Origin: Diplocarpon mali
Lineage: Eukaryota; Ascomycota; Leotiomycetes; Helotiales; Drepanopezizaceae
Length of the DNA: 64,000 nt
Direction of reading: 5' to 3'
NCBI GenBank assembly: GCA_024741835.1
Contig: JAENRP010000124.1
Coordinates: 45,131-109,130 of the forward strand
This document shows positions 22,641-34,491 of this stretch, piece after piece; the stretch's first letter is position 1; every line of letters starts with the position of its first letter. The translations under genes and the position numbers were made by a program. The notes below the pieces were generated by a model. It saw only the letters and a program-made list of their open reading frames with translations, ran no database searches and was not told where the DNA came from.

Positions 22641-25616
22641 TAGCAGGATCTCCAATCTGAGCTTTACTCGTTCTTGTGATTGCGAGGCTTCGAAATTCAG
22701 AGGAGTTTGTGGCGCTTGTTCGGGTTATTCGACGTCTTCTCGAACACGATTAGATTTCGCTCTTTTACAGGCCATGAGGATGTAAGCTTGGGAACAGGTT
22801 TCGATATACTCTCAAACACTTACATCTAAACCTTCGAAGCTTGAGCATGTGTGCTTTTTGGGAGTTGTAAGTATCAGTGCATCAGGTGAAGATACGAAGG
22901 AAGAGTGCCAGTAAGGTTGGGAGTATAAGAGTCATAGTGATAAAAGAAGCAGTCATCAACCCATTCACTGTTCGTCTTTTTTCCAAACAACCATACTCAA
23001 GCGTAGCTCTCACCACTGACAGTTGCTCAGTAGAGCTGCAGGTTGATTGTTTTGTAGACAGATAGTGGGATAGATGTGCTCGAAGTAGGATGCTATTTGA
23101 ACCAAGAAAGCTGTGAAACATCATACAGAACTCGAAAAAGTGTATCATTCGCGGCCCATACATCATTAAGCACTTACTGGTGTATTAGGACTCGGGAAGT
23201 CGATAGAGATGGCCGCAAGGGGTCTTGGTCTCTTGGTGTCACACAAATTGTGGTCCTACTTGCAACTGCATAGAGCAATTTCTTTGAATCTCGAATCGTA
23301 CAAGGTGAATACTCTCACGCAGATAAAATGTCGTAACGGAGGCACAGGTAAGTTGGTTACCGAGGGCAAGCTCAAAAGGAATAATTTTTGCCGTACGTAG
23401 CGATCAGCGGATCAGAGATGAGCAGGAAAACACGTAAGACAGATTGAATTTGAGTAAACTTGCATGAGGAGCCGATCCAATATCTCAGTTTTCTAGGCAG
23501 ATGGCAAGCTGTTGGGATAAATATTCTGGCACTGCATTCAAACCCAGTCCAGCTTGTTGTTAACGTTCATATGTCTCAGGGCTAAGTCATAACAGATGCC
23601 AGAATATCGTGGCTGACTATTGGCAGCTGGATGCGACAATGAGGTAGCTGAAACTTGTTACTTTGCTGCATTAAATCTATGAGTCAGACGAGCTGGATAC
23701 CTTGATTGTGCAACCGTTCACTACCGAGAGCAGTATTCGAGAAGATTAGGTCGTGGACGAGAACGGTTTTACCGAGTGCGCTAGTCCACTGTCAACAAAT
23801 AGGTGTTCGGCTAGCCTGGCGAAACAGCACAGCCGTCACGTCCATCACATCACGGCTTTGCATGCATATTGATTCGACCAAATTGATATCCTTCAAAAGC
23901 GTGGTGGACAAGACCGCGCCGTTACTTATGTCGATGGAACACTACGGACGCTTGTATTGGAGCCCTGAGAGCAGAATTGCATTTACACCCAGGGACTCTT
24001 GACAGAAGCTATTCAACTCAATCGTTTGAGAAGACTATGTCTAAGGAAGAGCTTTCTGATAGGGAGAAGAGCGAGTAGCATGGTCGTCAACGCCCTCGAA
24101 AGTTCTAGAATTGGACCCTGCAATCGGGTGTCGGAAAGCAGTGCTGTGTGCGCAGTGGAAAGGATTCAGTAACTAGCATTTCCGAGCATGTGGAGCGAAG
24201 GTTATAAAGAAATTTGTTTGTAGCCCCACGAATGTGGTTTACGAGATGGGGGTTTCGAAATAATGTAATAGAAATACAATTCGACTCGAGTGTCTTTTGG
24301 CAGTGAGGTCCCCCTGGTATTATGACCCTAAAATGGTTTTCAGACATTAAAATATGAAAGTGGAGGCAGCAAAGAAAGATTGCCCTTCCAAAGTGACATA
24401 AATCTCATCATCCGTCCAGCATCAGATTGAGTCTGAGAATAACTAATCATTGCTAGGAGCACGAGTCAGCATAACAAGTATATGATGAATACCATCAACT
24501 TGATTGGCATATCGCAGATATTGAGAGTCGAACTGCATCGAAGCAATAGTTAGTTTGGATTATCCATCGGCAGTGCAGACACGTTTCCAGCAGCCAAGAA
24601 AGGCTGTGAGCCTCTCACCGAATGCCAGGCCAACTAGAGTAGATATCAGTGATAAAGTCAGCGATTCGCGCATACACAGCTTTTCCTTTAGTCTTTGGTG
24701 TGTTGTGAGGCGCAAGAAAACATTTCTCGAGGCGAGGAAGACCCGCCGAATGAGATGTCGATGTATTGCGTAGAATCCAAGACCCCAATCTAATGAGCTG
24801 ATATCGAAAAATACGGTATCTAACAGAGTCGTGATAGCGAAGTATTCCGAGGTTGGAACATCAGGCGTGAAAGTGTTAAACCTTGCCTTCTCCGGATCTT
24901 GCGACGTAATCAGAATATCTGAAGGAATTCCTTGGAATGGAGATTAACAATATGCGCAGCTAAAATTTTAATAAGTACAAATAGAAACCTCCGCTCAGCC
25001 AAGATGCTCTTCAAAGTGGCTCAAGGGTTCTGCATACTATACATTGTATTTCGCGAGTAGAGATTCTATGATTTCGGTTGTTAAAAAACAATAATTCGAT
25101 AATCGCTAAAGATACAGGTGCTCGATTGCATGAAATTTTATCTGAACCAGTACTTAATAGTCCGAAACAAGATTATAATAAATCAAGTTGAAAAGTCAGG
25201 CTACTTAAAAATAGGAAACATATAATCCCTTAGAAAGCTTAAGTGGCAGGCACATTATACAAATGCAGTCCCAGCTATGTCTTACTCAGCGGATAACTAG
25301 AAAGACCTGATGCCATCTGCTTTAGCTGAGTACGAAAGTATTATTAGCAGAATAAAAAAATGCTAAGTAATACCTTGCCAATATCGAAAGAGGACCAGCA
25401 GTCGCGGCTTAGAAATGAATTAGGACCGAAACGGGCAGCAAGTTGCCATGTTGAGGTCCATAAACAGGGAACACTATGCTGCTTCTACTGCAAATAACTC
25501 GTTCAAAACTCGTACATTCCTGCGCACTGCCGCCGTCCAGAGTCCATCACAGTACAGATTTTCTACACAAACCAACGCCAGCGTCTATATGCATGCATGT
25601 TACAGTTGTAATACAG
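22641..25616. other. Gene-poor island, right part
   Basis: About 3 kb rich in stops and locally AT-rich (notably 24900-25400). Candidate frames are short and unconvincing. No terminal repeats, target-site duplications or transposase motifs were found by eye. It may contain older relics too degraded to name. Confidence 0.5.
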
Positions 25617-25805
25617 TTATCCCCGAGACCCGTCAGCTTGCGCCTTCGTTTCGTCTTCTGCGACTGTAGGCTCTAGAAAGTCTACGGAGTCTCGGGATCC
25701 CGCATCATTGTCATCCGCTACCGTCTCGCTCCGAGTTCCTTGAGTGGAGATTTTGCTTGCGACAAACTCTTCAATTGATGTGGAAATTGCATATGCAGCA
25801 CGGAG
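25617..25805 (-). other. Open in-frame extension after the SUV3 stop codon
   Basis: Directly behind the SUV3 TAA (25808-25806), the same frame continues for 62 sense codons to a second TAA at 25619-25617. The residues look protein-like: AAYAISTSIEEFVASKIST, then an acidic Ser/Thr/Asp/Glu-rich stretch similar in composition to the SUV3 tail. No splice pair that would remove the first stop was found. It could be a recently acquired nonsense codon, an assembly error, readthrough, or chance. Confidence 0.4.
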
Positions 25806-28800
25806 TTATCTTTCCTGAGCGTCCACCTCTGCTCTATCATTCGCGACTGTCTGTTCGAGGATGACGGAAGCATTGCCATCGGGATCTGGCGTATCACAGG
25901 AATGACGGGCTTCCTCTTCCTCGTTCATTATGTCTTCTTCTGTTCCCCGAGTGTGCCGCTCTGGCTCCGAGTCATCGAGAGCCTCTTTCCGTACGTCATG
26001 TTGCTCTCCATGAATATACTGGCCTTCGGGTGCCTCATCCATAATAACGTCATCCTCTTCATCCTCTTCGATTCTCGTTTCCTGTTCATCCTCTGGAGAG
26101 CTTGCTTGGGCACCAGTTTCACCCACAACTGATAAAGTCTGCCGGATCTTATCATTTTGCATCTCAGCTTCAGTCAACACATGATTTTCCTCGAGCGATT
26201 CTCTAATAGATTTCTGTCTCAGGTAAGTGATCTTTCTCCTCGCCGCGTCGTCCCAGTCCACTTCCGCCAAGCATTCATCAATTTTTTGCTCGACTAAGCC
26301 CTTCACATGAAAAGCTAGAGCTTGACTGATGAAAACTCCGGCAAAGCGATAGCTGAGCCACAAGTAGAGTGTAATCCATCTATGAAAGGCCTCTGCCTCC
26401 TTTAGGTAGCCTTTCGAGCCATGAGGGTGCTGGTGAATGTCCTGATCCAAAAGCTCAAATTTGAAGCATTTCAAGTCTAGAAGAGCAGCATTGCGCTGTT
26501 CAGCAATGCATTTTGCCATTTCAAATATTACATCTTTGGTGCCGGAATCCTTCAAGTTAATGGGGGCACTCATCATGGTGATCCGATCCATGTGCGAAAT
26601 TTCAAGCTTTTGAATGATATCAGCGATCCTGATCTGATCCTTCAGATCACAAATATGGAATTGAGGGGCAAGAGCTGCCATGCCATGAAGACGGAGCACG
26701 ATGTAGCTGAATGGTGTTTTTGGCGGGAAGTAGCTTGCAAATCGAAGAAGGATGTCGGTCGGAGGGAATACCCCTGCAGTCTTGATGGGAGGCACATCGG
26801 TGTTCATACTCCTCCGAACTATGGGGAGATCAAATTTCTCCAAGGTGGTCACGAGCCCTTCGCTGGTAACCGGCTTTTTCGCCACATCAACACCGAGCGG
26901 ACTGACGCCATTTGCAGCGTCTTTACCCTGTGATATCGCATCTTGAGCTGTTTTGAATCTTCCTGCCCTGCCAGCAATTTGCTTGATTTCATACGGGGCC
27001 ATCAGCCTATGTTTCGTCCCGTCATGCTTAGAGGTCGTCTCGAATATCACTCGCTTTATGCTCAGGTTCAGCCCCATACCAACAGCGTCACTAGCAGCAA
27101 GGTAGTCGTAGTCGTTGTCTGGATCATTAAAGAGAGCAGCTTGCTGGGCACGCGTCTCTGGCGGAAGGGAGCCATATACGACAGCGCACCGCTTCTGAGT
27201 AGCCTTCTCGATCTTCCGCTTCATAGCATGAATTTCCAATCGAGAAAATAGAATCACTGCGTCACCCTTTTGAAGGTTCTTGAGGTCTCCATTTAAGCTG
27301 TATGACATGGTTTTAAGCGGGCTAAGGCGCTTGTATTCGTGAACCACAAGTTTGTCGCCCATTGCGGCGCAAAGATCCGTGATGATATCTTTAGTACGAA
27401 CTTCCCCACAAAGGTGAACTTCTTTGGCTTGCACGCCCAGGAAAGCTTGAGTCCAGGCCCAACCACGGACTTGATCGGCCATCATCTGGATCTCGTCTAT
27501 GACGGCCACATCGACCTGAGCGTTTAGAGGGACCATTTCAACAGTGCAGCTATTCATGACTTTGTCTAGGTTCTCAGGAATACGCCGTTCCTCTCCTGTG
27601 ATCAGCGCGCATGCTTTGCCCTTGGCGTTCATCCTCGTGTAAACCTCATGTGCCAACAGCCTCAAAGGTCCTGCATATATTCCAGTCTCGGCCGCCTCAA
27701 GTCTTTGTAATGCATGATACGTCTTCCCGGAGTTGGTAGGTCCTATGTGCAGGTGCACAGTTCGCTGCAACGCTCGTGTGGCCGGGAACCACTCCAAAGG
27801 ATAGCGGAGATCCGCGAGTTTCTGTTGGTTTGTATTTTTGTCGTGATCGGGAAATCTCGCCTCAAACATCTCGCTAATGAATGAGGCCTTCAGCTGTTCG
27901 GCCAATCCTACCGTAGTCCCCTCGATGAAAGCACGCCGCAAATTGAAAAACAGGGGATTGTTTTCTTGAGAAACCTTTCCATCTTCGGCCATTTTTGTAC
28001 AATTCAGAAGTTTCTTTTCAAATTTATGCATCTTCTGGTCCAGCTCATCATCTGTTTTCATGCCCCAAGCTTGTACTGACAGATTTTCTTTCGTCGACAA
28101 AGTCCATCGAAGCTGTTGAGCCTGCTCGAGTAGGAGCCGCCCAAAAACGCCGTACGTGGTCTCTGTCTGGTTTTTCTGGCGATTGACCTGGCTGCCCAAA
28201 CCTCCCCCAGACACAGGATCGTAGAAGACGCCATCGGACTTTGATTTTGGTATATTTCGCTCCTCTGATTGCGGGCCCGAAGGATTGGCTGGAGAACCTG
28301 AGTCTGGACGGGGCAGTGACGATGCTCCTCTGTATTTGCTTTGCTCAAGTTTTTCGCGGGCCGATCCATCGTCGCCGCTACGAGGGTTCACGCCTTGCTT
28401 AGACCTTGGAGCCCATCCAGGTGGGGGTTTCGCATGTTTTTTCTGCGCTGCAAATGACCTTGAATTATGGGTGCTGATAACCTGATGTGCTTGGGCGTTT
28501 CTCGTCTAGGACTAGAGTGTCAGGCATGATCATGCAGACGAAGTTATGATGTTTTTACTCACTGGATCTTCTTTTGATCGTTGTCTCAGCTTGGATCGAG
28601 AAACTTTGGGTGGAGATGGGTTTTTATGATGTCTTGAGCTGCCGTTGCCTGTCTGATTCTTCGCAACATCTTCAGAATATTCCGAGGCAGTCCTGGTGAT
28701 CTTGAGACTAGAGCCCGTAGAGTACCGGAGGACATTATGGCGTTGGAATGGCGGGTGTAGAGACCGTGAGGCTCTGAAGATACAGAATGCAGACAGCGCA

Positions 28801-28823
28801 CCTCTGCGAGTGGCCAGGGGCAT
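25806..28823 (-). CDS. SUV3: Mitochondrial ATP-dependent RNA helicase Suv3
   Basis: Suv3 is the helicase of the mitochondrial degradosome, working with the RNase Dss1 in RNA turnover. Exon 2 (28442-25806) holds motif I HIGPTNSGKTYHALQRL, motif Ia GPLRLLAHEVY, the DEIQ box (AVIDEIQMMAD), and motifs V/VI ASDAVGMGLNLSI and IKQIAGRAGR. Exon 1 (28823-28563) encodes a basic presequence (PLATRRGALSAFCIFRASRS) fit for mitochondrial import. The simplest model has one intron (28443-28562, 120 nt) and gives 965 aa; a 24-nt exon inside this span is possible. The C-terminus has a long acidic tail (EDEEDDVIMDEAPEG) not usual in yeast Suv3. The reading frame stays open for 62 codons past the TAA at 25806-25808 (separate entry). 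Confidence 0.92.
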
Positions 28824-29211
28824 TACTGTGGTTGAATTTATCAAGGATAACGCATCAGGAGCAAGTCCAGCGACATCTAGTGCAGGTGGCCAAACGTAAT
28901 GCGATATCGTTGACACCAATATTTTTTTGCAGCGCAAGTACGGCCGCTAGATCCCGCCAGCGCCAGGTCTCCGCCCCGCGACACACTTTCCGCTTCGTTC
29001 CGCTGCTTCCGCCCGAACCAGGGATCTTCCTGCGTCATCATCGAAGAGTGTTGTCGTTCTCTTCAACTCCGTAATCTCTTCTCTAGAAAACCTGTTACCC
29101 AATCCGAAGTATCAAGTGTAAGTGCACTCCGGGAAGATATTGAAGAAGAGTCGAAAAGACCCATCACATCGACACACGGAAAAATTGCATGTCAGCAATT
29201 TGACAGCAACA
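28824..29211. promoter_or_regulatory. Divergent intergenic region SUV3/R-SNARE
   Basis: A 388-bp region between two divergent starts. Upstream frames are open but unlike either product. No specific motif was identified. Confidence 0.4.
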
Positions 29212-29992
29212 ATGGCATCCTCGTCTTCACCACCGACTCCTCTCCTCTAGTAAGTCTTCCTATCCTCTACAGTTAAAAACTCACCATTCCAGCGCTTGCA
29301 TCGCTCATAACAACACCATTCTCGCCGAACATACAGCCTCGGCATCCTCCCAAGCATCCTCCCTCGCTTCCGTTGTGCTACCAAAGATCGAGCACAAAAC
29401 TGCCCAAAAGCTCACCTACACGCACAATTCCAACTTCATCCACTATATAGCAGACGCACCCTCCGAATACAGCCCTTCTTCTGCTTCCGCTGGGGGTCTC
29501 ACCTACTTGGTCATCGCCGATTCCTCCTTGGGTAGGCGTATTCCCTTTGGCTTCCTCTTCGAGATAAAGAAACGCTTTCTAGCGCAGCATACGCCCGAGA
29601 GCACCGATTTTGCGAGTTTACCGAATTATGGCGCCGGTAGCTTCAATAGCGATTTGAAGAAGCTGATGATGGAGTATGGAACTACGAAAGCGGGAAAGGA
29701 GGATGCGATTTCGAATGTGCAGGGCGAGATAGACAATGTGCGTGGTATTATGAGCCAGAATATTGAGAGCTTGTTGGAGAGAGGCGAGAGGATAGATTTA
29801 TTGGTCGACAAGACGGATAGGTTGGGTGGGAGTGCTCATGATTTCAGGGTGCGAAGTCGGGGACTGAGGAGGAAGATGTGGTGGAAGAACGTTAAGCTTA
29901 TGGCTTTGCTTACGCTGGTTGTCGTCTTCTTGATCTACTTGTTTGTCGGATTTGGTTGCGGATTACCAGGATGGTCCAAGTGCGTTGGTTGA
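29212..29992 (+). CDS. VAMP7-like longin R-SNARE (Nyv1-type)
   Basis: An R-SNARE of 245 aa that should act in fusion with the vacuole or endosomes. Exons are 29212-29249 and 29293-29992; the 43-nt intron turns LLY into ACIAHNNTILAEH, the start of the longin fold. The longin domain covers about residues 13-140. The SNARE motif (about 155-210) has EIDNVRGIMSQNIESLLERGERI, with the zero-layer arginine in LLERG. A C-terminal hydrophobic anchor (LMALLTLVVVFLIYLFVGF) is followed by a short luminal tail. The longin-SNARE-TM order with no C-terminal CAAX box separates it from Ykt6. Nyv1 or VAMP7 is the best label; the orthology call is inferred. Confidence 0.85.
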
Positions 29993-30347
29993 AGGTGGGA
30001 AGGGAACGAAAGAGAAGAGGTAAAGGCCATCAGTCGCTGGTCTTGTGGCTTTTTGACGATCCGTAAAGTAGAGGAACTCACTTATACCATGGGGAGTTTG
30101 GTTGCAGCAATAATCTAGGCGGAAATCAACCCACTGAATCGACTGGAAGGTATTCCCAAGTTATTGGCAATCATGCACTGTATCAACTCCGAATTCCATG
30201 GTCGGCCCAGACTGTTTCAGAGCTATTGCTCCAGCGAAGGCCAATTGGAATTGGCATTTGGGAGTATCGATCTCTTGCACTCCTACCACCGATCGTCTCT
30301 CGTTCAGTCTAATCCCCCCACTGTTCCTCGTCAAGACATTTCCAAAC
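29993..30347. other. Intergenic
   Basis: Downstream region of the R-SNARE gene and of the small gene candidate on the minus strand (convergent). No feature recognised. Confidence 0.4.
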
Positions 30348-30808
30348 TCACAACTTCACGCCGCCCTCCCTTGTCCACCTATCATTAAACACATAACCCT
30401 CCGCCACAGGACTACCCCACCCACTTCCCGCGTTGACACCCGCCGGCGCTTTCTTCAGTCCCTCAGTAAAAAAAACTGGATGACGTTTCGAGGGATCGAG
30501 TATGAATTGCGTGAGCGCTGATTCGTGTTGATTCCGAAGTGCGGTGGTGAATGGGGGTGTGGCTTCGATTTGGGTGCGCGGAGTTCGTGGTAAAGATATC
30601 CGGGAGGGGAGAGTTGAGGATGTGCGAGTTTGTTGTTGGTTGAGTGGAGGAGGTGGCTGAGGATGAGGGACCTGTGAGAATGGAGAGTCAGATTTCTCTA
30701 TCCTTTCAAAAGATCATTCCTGCTTCCACTTGAGACAGATAGCTGGACATGTTAAAGAAGGACAGGAGTACCAACCTTCGGCCTCGACGGCTGCATAGAG
30801 GAAAACAT
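30348..30808 (-). CDS. Unrecognised small two-exon gene candidate
   Basis: I do not recognise this protein. A continuous frame on the minus strand runs from an acceptor (CAG at 30674-30672) through exon 30671-30348 to TGA. Joined to a short exon 30808-30776 (MFSSMQPSRPK) by an intron of 104 nt with a weak GTTGGT donor and a CTGAC branch site, it gives 118 aa. The N-terminal half is Pro/Gln/Thr-rich; the C-terminal half looks folded (LTQFILDPSKRHPVFFTEG, WGSPVAEGYVFNDRW). Composition is coding-like and free of stops over 108 codons in the second exon. No domain, signal peptide or membrane segment is visible. The first exon is uncertain. Confidence 0.45.
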
Positions 30809-31535
30809 ATCTATCTCTCGGTCCTTGTTCCTTTTCAGCTATCTTTTCCTTTCTATTTGCCGCTGCCTCTCCTCTGCGAAAAGCCGTGCGTGTGCCTTGC
30901 CACTCTTAAGAAAAGACCTGTGATATTGCAGATTTGAGGCGGACTATCAAGTCAGTACCAGGTGTTAAGGTACCATTGACGTCCTGCTTGAAGGGAGGGC
31001 CTTCCGCCACTAGCACATGTCTGAGGACAAACGGAGCGTGGGGTAAAGCTTGAAATGGTCGACCCGAGGCATGACGAGCGACGGCATCCTTACCTCTTGG
31101 ATAGCCGAGTGACTCCTGAAATAGACGAGGGAAAACATTGTGCTTGTTTACATTAGCTGCTCTGCTCATATGCCGATACCACAATCCTACGTTTTGAGCT
31201 AAGTATTCCCATAGATTTATAAAAATTGGAATCCATAGTACCGGAAAGATCTGCAGGTTTAGAATATAAAGTGTTTCAGGGCAAATCACATTTACATTCA
31301 TAGCTTCGAGAGCAATTCATGTATTGGTAGGGTTAGCTTCGCCATTTTCAATGTTGCCAGGACCAAGTGAACGCTTTGAATCAGAAATTTTTTGATTACT
31401 CAACAGCGGTGTCTCATAGCGTGCCCAAAACTCTTCTGGCTCAATCTCATAAGCAGAATGGACAGCACGAACAGGCTTATCCTATACGGCATACGGGTAG
31501 GATTCGCTCATCACTCGTAATTCCCCTCCACAGTC
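30809..31535. other. Intergenic, no supported gene
   Basis: A 131-codon minus-strand frame (31301-30906) spans this region, but it has no recognisable domain and mixed composition; it probably lies in the upstream region of the small gene candidate. Nothing else was found. Confidence 0.35.
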
Positions 31536-32083
31536 ATGCACTCGCGAAAGAACAAAAAGACCGCCGCAGCAAGCAAAGCGCCGACAACTAACACCCACCT
31601 CACCCTCCACTACGGCCCAAAAACCTCAGGACAGTCAATTACGCTGCCAAGCACATCGGGGTCATCACCACCCATACTCCAAACCAGCACTCTTAGCTGC
31701 TCTACCTCGTTTCCGCTGACCTTCATTTTGCCTGATTTTCGATACGACAAGATATTCACCGAAGTCCGGTTATCAATCACGTTATTTCTCTCATTCTATT
31801 CCTCCAGGCTCCGTACGTTCCACCGTTGTGTCGATTGTCTCAACCACTGCAGGTTCAGCATCGGAGCTTGGGCTTGGAACGGGACAGTCCCAATTTCAAG
31901 CATGGTTGTCTCATTATAATCCATGCTAAAATCATACTGAGATCTTTTTTCCCAGCAAGTATATGATCTACGATCTCAAAATCCACGACCACGTCTCCGA
32001 GCCAATCGCCAACAGGACGCTTAATGATTACTTCGGACCGTCGATGCCGTTTTTGGGTGTGAGGAGGAATGAAGAGGCGTAGG
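31536..32083 (+). CDS. Unrecognised multi-exon gene candidate, low confidence
   Basis: I do not recognise this product. The frame opens with MHSRKNKKTAAASKAP and continues through LTLHYGPKTSG and FILPDFRYDKIFTEVR. A plausible intron (about 31769-31807, ending TCCTCCAG) and a second one (about 31906-31969) would join on to YMIYDLKIHDHVSEPIANRT and NDYFGPSMPFLGVRR, ending at TAG at 32081-32083. A further open frame (about 32108-32331, EGVRQGREMETSCMKIAE) may be an additional exon or remnant. The donors are weak and the reading frame is assembled by eye; a pseudogene is equally possible. Confidence 0.25.
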
Positions 32084-33041
32084 ATGGTGAGCAGAGGATT
32101 TCTCTAATTTCGAGGACCGAGACTTCGGGGAAAGGTTCAGCAATGTGATTGTGGAGGGGGTGAGGCAGGGGAGGGAGATGGAGACCTCGTGCATGAAGAT
32201 CGCGGAAGATGAAATGAGGCCGTATCTCACCCGGAGAGAGTGTAGGGCACGGGAGAGGATAAAAACGGCGGTTGTGATTTCGGCGGTTGAAAGGAGGGGC
32301 ACGGGTATGAGGTTAATTTTGTGTTTGCGGTAGGGATAAACGGGGCGGGAGACCGATGCCATTTTCTTTTTGGAGAAAGAGATATGAAGTTGATCGTGCT
32401 CCAATCAAAAGAAGTGCAATAAGAGAATTTGATCTTCACCGGAACCAGGCCTGGGTTTTGGTCGTTTTCGTTCAATCGAATCTTTGAGCAGTTATTATGA
32501 ACAAAGCGCTTGAATGCTTGTCGAGTCAACAAAGACCATAAGACAGCTTCACTCAAAGCTTCCTCCAAATAACAAGTCCTTTTCGCAGTCTTATTATCGA
32601 ATCCATAAAAATGGAAGACGAGAATCTCTTTTGGCGAGTGGTAGAAAGGGGCTCAGCATCGGATCTGGAAAGCTTCGAAGGGTCAACTGAGGGGCTATTC
32701 CGTCGCGACAAGAGACATGGTGTACAATTTCGTAAGATAAAGTGGAAATCGCAATCGAGAGTGAAGATGGTGGTTTCTATCTTGCAGATGAGTTTGGCGT
32801 TTGTCGGATACTCCGGGTTCTTAGCTCAACCATTCTTTTTGTTTACTCTTTGGTTGTGGAAAGGGTAACTCGCCGTAACCAGCTCTCCCAAATGCGGAAC
32901 AATTTAATAGCATGTCCAACTACCAGATTTAGGTTATGCATTATACATACTTTTTGTAAATTCACGAATGCTGCCTGAAATATCTGTACATTTCGGTCAC
33001 TCCATCGCTATGCGTACAAGATATGTTATACATTTCGTCGT
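32084..33041. other. Intergenic
   Basis: This holds the open frame noted with the upstream candidate, then roughly 700 bp with only short frames. It is the 3' side of the SDR gene. No element recognised. Confidence 0.4.
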
Positions 33042-34283
33042 TCATGTCGCCGATTTCTTCTGCCTACGAGACTTCTTCTGATCAGTGTCGGCCCCATTAC
33101 CTGGAGCTCCAGGCTTCTCGTTCTCCTTCGTCTGTTTCTTACTCTTATCCACTTTTTTCTTTTCTCTCATCTCCAATGCCCTCTTCACGGCTTCTTCCCT
33201 CTCGACTCTCTCAATCAGCTTCTCGCTACCTTCCCATAATTTCTTTGCAATATTCTCATCTTTGACATCACTCCTCGCATATTTCAGCTCCTGACATTCT
33301 TTGATCATCTTGCCACCAGCGCCTCGGCCGAGCGTAACTTCCATGGAAGCATACAAAAAACTCTGTGCCCCGCCTTCAGAGCTCTTCAATAACAACCAAA
33401 CAGTCTGCCACATTAATAAATAAATGCCAAGCCCCCAAAGCGTCCCCCTTGTCAAATATCTTCGCATTCCCGGAGTCCGCGAGTATCCGGGATCAACGAA
33501 GATCACCCGCGCGTTCATCGGTGCCCCATCTGGTCTCTTGTATCCATCCAAGTGCTTCTGAAATGCTTGCCCAAATATCGTCAAAGCAAGTTTGCTTCTC
33601 GAGTATGCCAGCGATGGCGACCATTCCTTTTTCTTCATTGCCACGCTTCCATCATCAACAGGAGGTGACCTGACGTAGGAAGAGCAGTTCGCAAATAATA
33701 TCCGAACGTCTCGATCCGGGGGCTGAGTTCGTATGGCTGGGCTCAGTATGCTGAGTAGATGGAAATTTGCGAGGTAATTGACCATCCATGTTTCCTCCAG
33801 TCCCTCATCAGTCATAATGCGAGGCTTTCCAGGTGGAGTCAACGTCGCAGCGCATAGTACAATCATATCGAGTCTTCGAGGAGGCGCATTATCGATCCAT
33901 TTCGTTGCAAACTTTCGAATACTGTATAAGGAAGACAAGTCGACTTGCTCGGCGTAGATCATCTCGTTGCCGCTCTTTTCTCGCAAGTCCTCGATGTAAT
34001 CGACGAGGAAAATATCAGTCGGGGACTGGTGCACCAAGAGCACAAGTTGCGCCCCTCGCTTTGCCAGACCGAGAGCTGTCTCAGCTCCTATTCCAGACGT
34101 TCCTCCTGTGAGGAGTACAACCTTCCCGTGCATCTGCCGCTCCGATGTATTGGGTGCCCCTATGGAATACCATTTTATGACGGCCAAGATGGAGACCGGG
34201 ATGGCGACCTTCAAAAGAGCCCAAGCAAAAGATAGGTCAGCAATCGCTTTGAAGAACAAGGTCGCGGCTATGTGTATCGCCAT
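33042..34283 (-). CDS. Short-chain dehydrogenase/reductase, ENV9/retinol-dehydrogenase-like
   Basis: A single-exon membrane-anchored SDR of 413 aa. Residues about 5-42 are hydrophobic (LFFKAIADLSFAWALLKVAIPV) and should anchor it in the ER or lipid droplet. The Rossmann fold follows: nucleotide motif TGGTSGIG at about 58-65; the usual NNAG is replaced by LCAA; the catalytic YxxxK is in AYSRSKLALT; and the P-G motif is in VDPGYSRTPGM. The C-terminal 70 residues are a highly charged Lys/Glu tail ending in RRQKKSAT. Yeast Env9, a lipid-droplet oxidoreductase linked to vacuole morphology, has similar architecture, so it is the best comparison; substrate unknown. It is head-to-head with the G-patch gene, 208 bp apart. 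Confidence 0.8.
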   Translation of the reverse strand: MAIHIAATLFFKAIADLSFAWALLKVAIPVSILAVIKWYSIGAPNTSERQMHGKVVLLTGGTSGIGAETALGLAKRGAQLVLLVHQSPTDIFLVDYIEDLREKSGNEMIYAEQVDLSSLYSIRKFATKWIDNAPPRRLDMIVLCAATLTPPGKPRIMTDEGLEETWMVNYLANFHLLSILSPAIRTQPPDRDVRILFANCSSYVRSPPVDDGSVAMKKKEWSPSLAYSRSKLALTIFGQAFQKHLDGYKRPDGAPMNARVIFVDPGYSRTPGMRRYLTRGTLWGLGIYLLMWQTVWLLLKSSEGGAQSFLYASMEVTLGRGAGGKMIKECQELKYARSDVKDENIAKKLWEGSEKLIERVEREEAVKRALEMREKKKVDKSKKQTKENEKPGAPGNGADTDQKKSRRQKKSAT

Positions 34284-34491
34284 TTTTGTCAGATGTTGGT
34301 CAAGCTGGCCTTTGGGATATAAATTATCGACATTGGAGAAAGGGGCAGGGATTCATTGAAATTGGGCGGTGACAGTTGGCGACGGCAGAATAATTAAGCT
34401 TAAATCCATCGCGCCTGAGCTAAGAATAGGTAACATACTGTATTACCGCCACCCCTCAGAGACAATTAACTCCACATCATCGGCCAAGGTC

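Noticed and set aside
23735..23800. Walker A-like GKTVLVHDL on the minus strand
   Set aside because: Stops lie close on both sides and no Walker B or neighbouring domain motif follows; treated as chance or unreadable remains.
18746..25616. Possible transposon in the gene-poor island
   Set aside because: No terminal inverted or long direct repeats, transposase DDE, integrase or reverse-transcriptase motifs seen by eye.
30906..31301. 131-codon minus frame
   Set aside because: No domain, no conserved-looking blocks, no start context; could be a relic but unsupported.
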